A DNA stretch of 64,000 bases from Dyella mobilis (GTDB taxonomy: Bacteria > Pseudomonadota > Gammaproteobacteria > Xanthomonadales > Rhodanobacteraceae), in the NCBI RefSeq assembly GCF_016904945.1, contig NZ_JADIKF010000035.1, forward strand, positions 1 to 64,000, read 5' to 3'. The number at the start of each line of letters is the position of its first letter. Positions within the stretch are counted from its first letter, which is position 1. Below, piece by piece: positions 61,701-64,000 of the stretch. A program made the position numbers and the translations under genes. The notes beneath the pieces were generated by a model that searched no databases, was not told where the DNA came from, and saw nothing but the letters and a program-made list of their open reading frames with translations.

Positions 61701-62157
61701 TACCCGAGGTTTCAGGCACCTCATGCCAGCTCTCAACGCTCTGTTGCCACCGTTGCAAGGGCGTCATGGCCCGCGGCCAATCCAGCAGCTGCTGAAGTCG
61801 GATGAGCATCGCAGCCGCGTGCACGCACTGCGCAAGCCCACAACTGCACTGAGCATCCAACTGGATCTGTCCGAACAGTGCGAACAGGTACACGGTCACG
61901 CACTGAAAGCCGCCATCCATGTCCATCACGCTGCATTGCAATGCTTGCGCTTGGCTGCCTTCCGGTTGAAACCAAGCGAGCGGTTTCTGCCAGTCCTTGC
62001 TACGCAAGGCCAGCGCTTCGGCCGCTTTGAGCGTGGGGCGACCAAAGTGAGCGGCTAATGGCAGCTCACGAATGGCGTCCATCAATGAGCGGCGCGCCTC
62101 TTCGGTCCGATTGGGCGCATGAGCATGAGGACGCGGTGTCATAACGGCCTCGCTCAT
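58792..62157 (-). CDS. SWIM-domain SNF2/RapA-like helicase
   Basis: A 1121-residue SF2 ATPase. A SWIM zinc finger near residues 95-125 (AQCSCGLAQCVHAAAMLIRL) is followed by a long linker region and the SNF2 engine from about residue 640: GGVLADDMGLGKTVQIIAHL (motif I), LVLDEAQWIKN (motif II), VTGTPLENHLGELW (III), and the second RecA half QILVFSQFTSML, LASLKAGGVGLNLTAADAVI, AIDRAHRLGREHPV (V-VI). Such proteins move along DNA and remodel nucleoprotein. The start at 62157 overlaps the usp stop (ATGA). Sharing an operon with enolase and usp under fluoride control is unexpected. Confidence 0.9.
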   Translation of the reverse strand: MSEAVMTPRPHAHAPNRTEEARRSLMDAIRELPLAAHFGRPTLKAAEALALRSKDWQKPLAWFQPEGSQAQALQCSVMDMDGGFQCVTVYLFALFGQIQLDAQCSCGLAQCVHAAAMLIRLQQLLDWPRAMTPLQRWQQSVESWHEVPETSGTVLPKNESWRLVCLLHAEGERPPFKVAVQLLLAHGPEPERWMSVEQPKAHPHLSRQAILWQSQLAMTQKRRRTHDTAFVLHGTAGAHLLTEFLDAGICMHAHALQEIHAGKPRQPEWEWSHDRHANARLALRWETSHEVQLIELAGLHYLDLSTGELGSLALSKMAWDILQQMPPVGTREAEALTHAWPPHPLLIHVPHPPPPPTLRHVDASCHPVIVIRASRHDQRGDHVFYAQAYADYAGHRLELASDLHQQEWVAQAGHEYVLLQRDVDQEARARKALHALGLVEIATLVPEARRVLTPTPDLGALAHRDCHHGGAETFSALETLLQALGDAGYTIEYDPELPFTVLPHDVELRAILDKGERPGWTQFELAATIDGEDIDVLPIVLGGLARRAFSLTPLPSEPAGAHWLAPLGAGRWLPLPLHQLREWMAPLLECLDRPTASQERHLNISRSQAMALSSCLQHQGVSVEGSQASHIARTLAALRAAVTLSPMITVPPSFRGTLRGYQHEGLQWLQALRQSELGGVLADDMGLGKTVQIIAHLLMEDEAGRLDRPALIVAPTSLIFNWLDEVARFAPTLHYVNFTGAARASLHDALPGAHIIITSYALVANDLPILEKIDYTMLVLDEAQWIKNPLTQTARAVRQLHATHRLAVTGTPLENHLGELWAHFDAVLPGYLGDYRSFKRSFRQPIEQYEDDVRKAILRQRIGPFLLRRTKTAVAPELPPKTETTLRVAMGERQRTLYESLRLAQNERVREALASYNQEQSRIVVLSALLRLRQVCCDPRLVESLSQPPDSAKLEALLELIQSLREENRQILVFSQFTSMLALISVALKGANVRHTMLTGDTADRATPVRDFQSGACPILLASLKAGGVGLNLTAADAVIHYDPWWNPAVEMQAIDRAHRLGREHPVFIYKLICDNTIEEKIDAMKSHKSDLAGAMLSESTAPLERLNDNDLRELFDLASP

Positions 62158-62543
62158 CCGACCACGGTGATAGGAATGGAGCAATCGTCGTGGAGCGCCT
62201 TCAACAACAGGGTGTTGGTGCGCGACGCACCGCCTTCAGGCCGGCCCATGATGATGCGATCAATCCCGTGTGCGAGCAGTATTTGCTGGAGCAGATCGGG
62301 AGTGGGGGCGTCCAGGTAGCTGGCATCCACATCGACGCCCAAGGGCGTCCCCTGGTGGGCGAACCCCACCAGGTCCTGGGTGAGCCGCTCTCCCACTTCG
62401 ACCGCGGATACCGCCTCTTCTTCCAGTCGGATCGCCAGGACAAAGAGGCTGGCGTGAACTTCTGCCGCGAGCTCCAGTGCCTCCTCGACCGCCCTGCGGG
62501 TATCTGCCGAGCCGTCATACAGAACCAGCAGTCGGTTAGCCAT
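62154..62543 (-). CDS. Universal stress protein, UspA-like (second copy)
   Basis: A 129-residue single-domain Usp starting MANRLLVLYDGSADTRRAVE with the family's Asp in the first turn. The end reads DRIIMGRPEGGASRTNTLLL and IPITVV; part of the Gly-rich ATP loop is kept. It is distinct from the copy at 51511. The start codon lies inside the end of a leader ORF (62536-62643), suggesting coupled translation, and the stop overlaps the SNF2 start. Confidence 0.85.
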   Translation of the reverse strand: MANRLLVLYDGSADTRRAVEEALELAAEVHASLFVLAIRLEEEAVSAVEVGERLTQDLVGFAHQGTPLGVDVDASYLDAPTPDLLQQILLAHGIDRIIMGRPEGGASRTNTLLLKALHDDCSIPITVVG

Positions 62544-62643
62544 GGCGCGGTTCGATCCCTAGGCCGCCACCACATCCGGCAGACGGCGTGGGTGGACATG
62601 CACCGATACGATGCGAAACACCTTTTAGACGGGAAACACGCAT
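62536..62643 (-). CDS. 35-residue leader ORF upstream of usp
   Basis: ATG 62643 is preceded by an excellent GGAGG (GGAGGTCGTC-ATG) and encodes MRVSRLKGVSHRIGACPPTP, then SAGCGGGLGIEPRHG. Its TAA lies 5 bases inside the usp gene, so ribosomes ending here could restart at the usp ATG. This is the best ribosome site in the riboswitch-3 transcript. A leader or coupling role is more likely than a stable protein. Confidence 0.5.
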   Translation of the reverse strand: MRVSRLKGVSHRIGACPPTPSAGCGGGLGIEPRHG

Positions 62644-62706
62644 GACGACCTCCGTAGCGCAAACCTGACAAAAGCGCGCTCCGGGTCGGACTTTGGAAGG
62701 AAAGTC

Positions 62707-62751
62707 ATGCCTACCAACCATCACGATCCGGATGGCACATTCGGTAGGCAT
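62707..62751 (-). promoter_or_regulatory. Anti-aptamer expression platform of riboswitch 3
   Basis: The last aptamer block ATGCCTACC (minus, 62751-62743) has a perfect 9-base complement GGTAGGCAT at 62715-62707. Pairing them would dismantle the aptamer's long-range GGCAT/ATGCC contact, so fluoride binding and this stem exclude each other. No T-run follows; control could be at translation, via the leader ORF, or through Rho. Confidence 0.65.
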
Positions 62752-62799
62752 CATTAGCCTTACGGCGGTTGGGTCGATCGGGGAGGAATGCCATCTCCC
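62743..62799 (-). ncRNA. Fluoride riboswitch 3 (crcB motif), heading the usp-SNF2-enolase operon
   Basis: On the minus strand: GGGAGATGGCATTCCTCCC, loop, CCAACCGCC, then GGCTAATGATGCCTACC. It matches the fluoride aptamer with one change (CTAATG for CTGATG) in the third conserved block. It is nearly the same sequence as riboswitches 1 and 2, suggesting duplication. Confidence 0.9.
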
Positions 62800-62855
62800 A
62801 GGGAAAAACATTACTGGAAGGGCGGCGCGCCATCAAGAGAGCGCATGGTCCGCCC

Positions 62856-64000
62856 CTAGGAGGGTTGCCGGCTGCCCGATTGCGAGAACTGCAGCCGATA
62901 CAGGTGGGCATACGCGCCATCGGCGGCCAAAAGGCTGGCGTGGGTCCCATGCTCGATGATGCGTCCCCGATCGATCATGACAATTTGGTCCGCATGCTGG
63001 ATGGTGGAGAGGCGGTGCGCTATGACCAGAGTGGTGCGTCGGTGCATCAACCGCTGCAACGCCTCTTGAATCAATTGCTCCGACTCCGTATCCAACGCGG
63101 AGGTCGCTTCATCCAAAATCAAGAGAGGCGCATCTTTTAGCACCGCACGCGCGATCGCAATCCGCTGACGCTGCCCGCCTGAAAGCAATTCGCCATCGCG
63201 GCCGATCGGCGTATGCAAGCCCTGCGGCAGCTGTTCAATAAAGCCCCACGCGTTGGCGGCCTCGGCAGCTTTTCGAATGTCCTGCTCGCTGGCTCTGCTC
63301 AGTTCCCCGTAGGCGATATTGGCCGCCACCGTATCGTCGAACAACACGACCGATTGGCCGACCCAGGAAATATTCTGGCGAAGCGACGCGAGCCGATAGT
63401 CCCGCAGATCGATCCCGTCGAGCCGAATGCTCCCGCCGCTCGGATCGTGAAAGCGCGGCACTAAACTGGATAGCGTGCTCTTGCCGCTGCCTGAGCGCCC
63501 CACTAACGCCGTAACGGTGCCGGGCCGACACCGCAATGTGATGTCTCGCAGAGCGGGTGTCGGCGCTGCGGAATAGGTGAATTGCACGTGGCGAAACTCA
63601 AGCTCCCCCTGGATACCATCCGCGAGGAGCTGGCCCTCGTCAGGTTCTGCGGGCGCATCGATGACCGCAAACAAATCTTCAGCCGCCACCATGCCCCGCT
63701 GCATCGCGGCCTGCACGCCAGTAAGTCGTTTGAGTGACGGCAGTATGCCGCCCATGGCCATGATGACAGCAAAGAATGTCCCAGGTGTCATGCTGTAGAG
63801 CAGGTTAGGGCGTGTGGCGAGGTAAATGAGAAAAGCTAAAGCGACTGCCGCCACTAGCTGGACCAAGGCAGTGGCCAGCGCACTGGTCGCCGCCACTTTC
63901 AGATTCAAGCGCTGAACACGCTCGGTAATGACAAAGAAACGCTTTTTTTCTTGCAGCTGCGCACTGTATGTTTTTATTTCACGATAACTGGTCACGGCAC
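62856..64000 (-). CDS. MsbA-like ABC exporter, 3' part (runs off the window)
   Basis: The C-terminal 380 residues of a half-size ABC exporter: the last membrane helices (VAAVALAFLIYLATRP, GTFFAVIMAMGGILPSLKRL) and a complete ATPase domain with Walker A ALVGRSGSGKSTLSSL, Q-loop ISWVGQSVVLFDDTV, signature LLSGGQRQRIAIARAVL, Walker B LLILDEATSALD and H-loop IAHRLS. The frame stays open to the window edge, so the start lies outside. The ATSVAEE..REVK-like stretch at the edge fits MsbA, the lipid A-core flippase. It is upstream of riboswitch 3 on the same strand and probably not part of that operon. Confidence 0.85.
   Translation of the reverse strand, partial: AVTSYREIKTYSAQLQEKKRFFVITERVQRLNLKVAATSALATALVQLVAAVALAFLIYLATRPNLLYSMTPGTFFAVIMAMGGILPSLKRLTGVQAAMQRGMVAAEDLFAVIDAPAEPDEGQLLADGIQGELEFRHVQFTYSAAPTPALRDITLRCRPGTVTALVGRSGSGKSTLSSLVPRFHDPSGGSIRLDGIDLRDYRLASLRQNISWVGQSVVLFDDTVAANIAYGELSRASEQDIRKAAEAANAWGFIEQLPQGLHTPIGRDGELLSGGQRQRIAIARAVLKDAPLLILDEATSALDTESEQLIQEALQRLMHRRTTLVIAHRLSTIQHADQIVMIDRGRIIEHGTHASLLAADGAYAHLYRLQFSQSGSRQPS

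Overview
The window looks like a chromosomal accessory region of a moderately GC-rich gammaproteobacterium, most likely of the Xanthomonadales (Rhodanobacteraceae-like). This is inferred from a YaeQ start, a BPSL0761-type protein, IS3/IS30 relics, an ESPR-type giant autotransporter and P2-type phage tail DNA. No rRNA, tRNA or CRISPR array was recognised.

Positions 1-14,463 are a mosaic. They hold a yaeQ start, an IS30 fragment fused to a headless msrB, an NmrA-like oxidoreductase divergent from an AraC regulator, a secreted phosphoesterase, two lipoproteins, an XRE regulator with palindromic operators facing an sseB operon, an IS3 relic, and a membrane protein with DnaJ-type zinc fingers and Sel1 repeats. 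Positions 14,464-34,300 carry surface and antagonism genes: a 2595-residue Gly-rich autotransporter with a Pro-Thr hexanucleotide-repeat linker, a Cry-like delta-endotoxin, a catalase-LodA fusion followed by its LodB flavoprotein, a MASE1 sensor with a decayed kinase core, and a frameshifted M35 metalloprotease.

At 34,300-39,190 a Tn3-family transposase and a tyrosine recombinase abut a truncated P2-type phage gene D.

From 39,334 to 62,799 lies the highlight: a fluoride-responsive island with four separate fluoride (crcB-motif) riboswitches. Riboswitch 1 (+) precedes a DUF190 PII-like gene. Riboswitch 4 (-) heads an operon for a complex-I/Hyf-type membrane complex whose large subunit has lost the NiFe-binding cysteines, followed by a dynamin-like GTPase, a small Cys-rich ORF and a HEAT-repeat protein. 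Riboswitch 2 (+), divergent from it, heads usp, an MFS transporter, a histidine phosphatase, inorganic pyrophosphatase and two MutS-like ATPases. Riboswitch 3 (-) heads a leader peptide, usp, a SWIM-SNF2 ATPase and enolase. Enolase and pyrophosphatase are classic fluoride-inhibited enzymes, so spare copies under fluoride control make sense. No crcB or CLC-F exporter gene is seen; the MFS protein and the membrane complex are the candidates for moving ions. The window ends in a partial MsbA-type ABC transporter.
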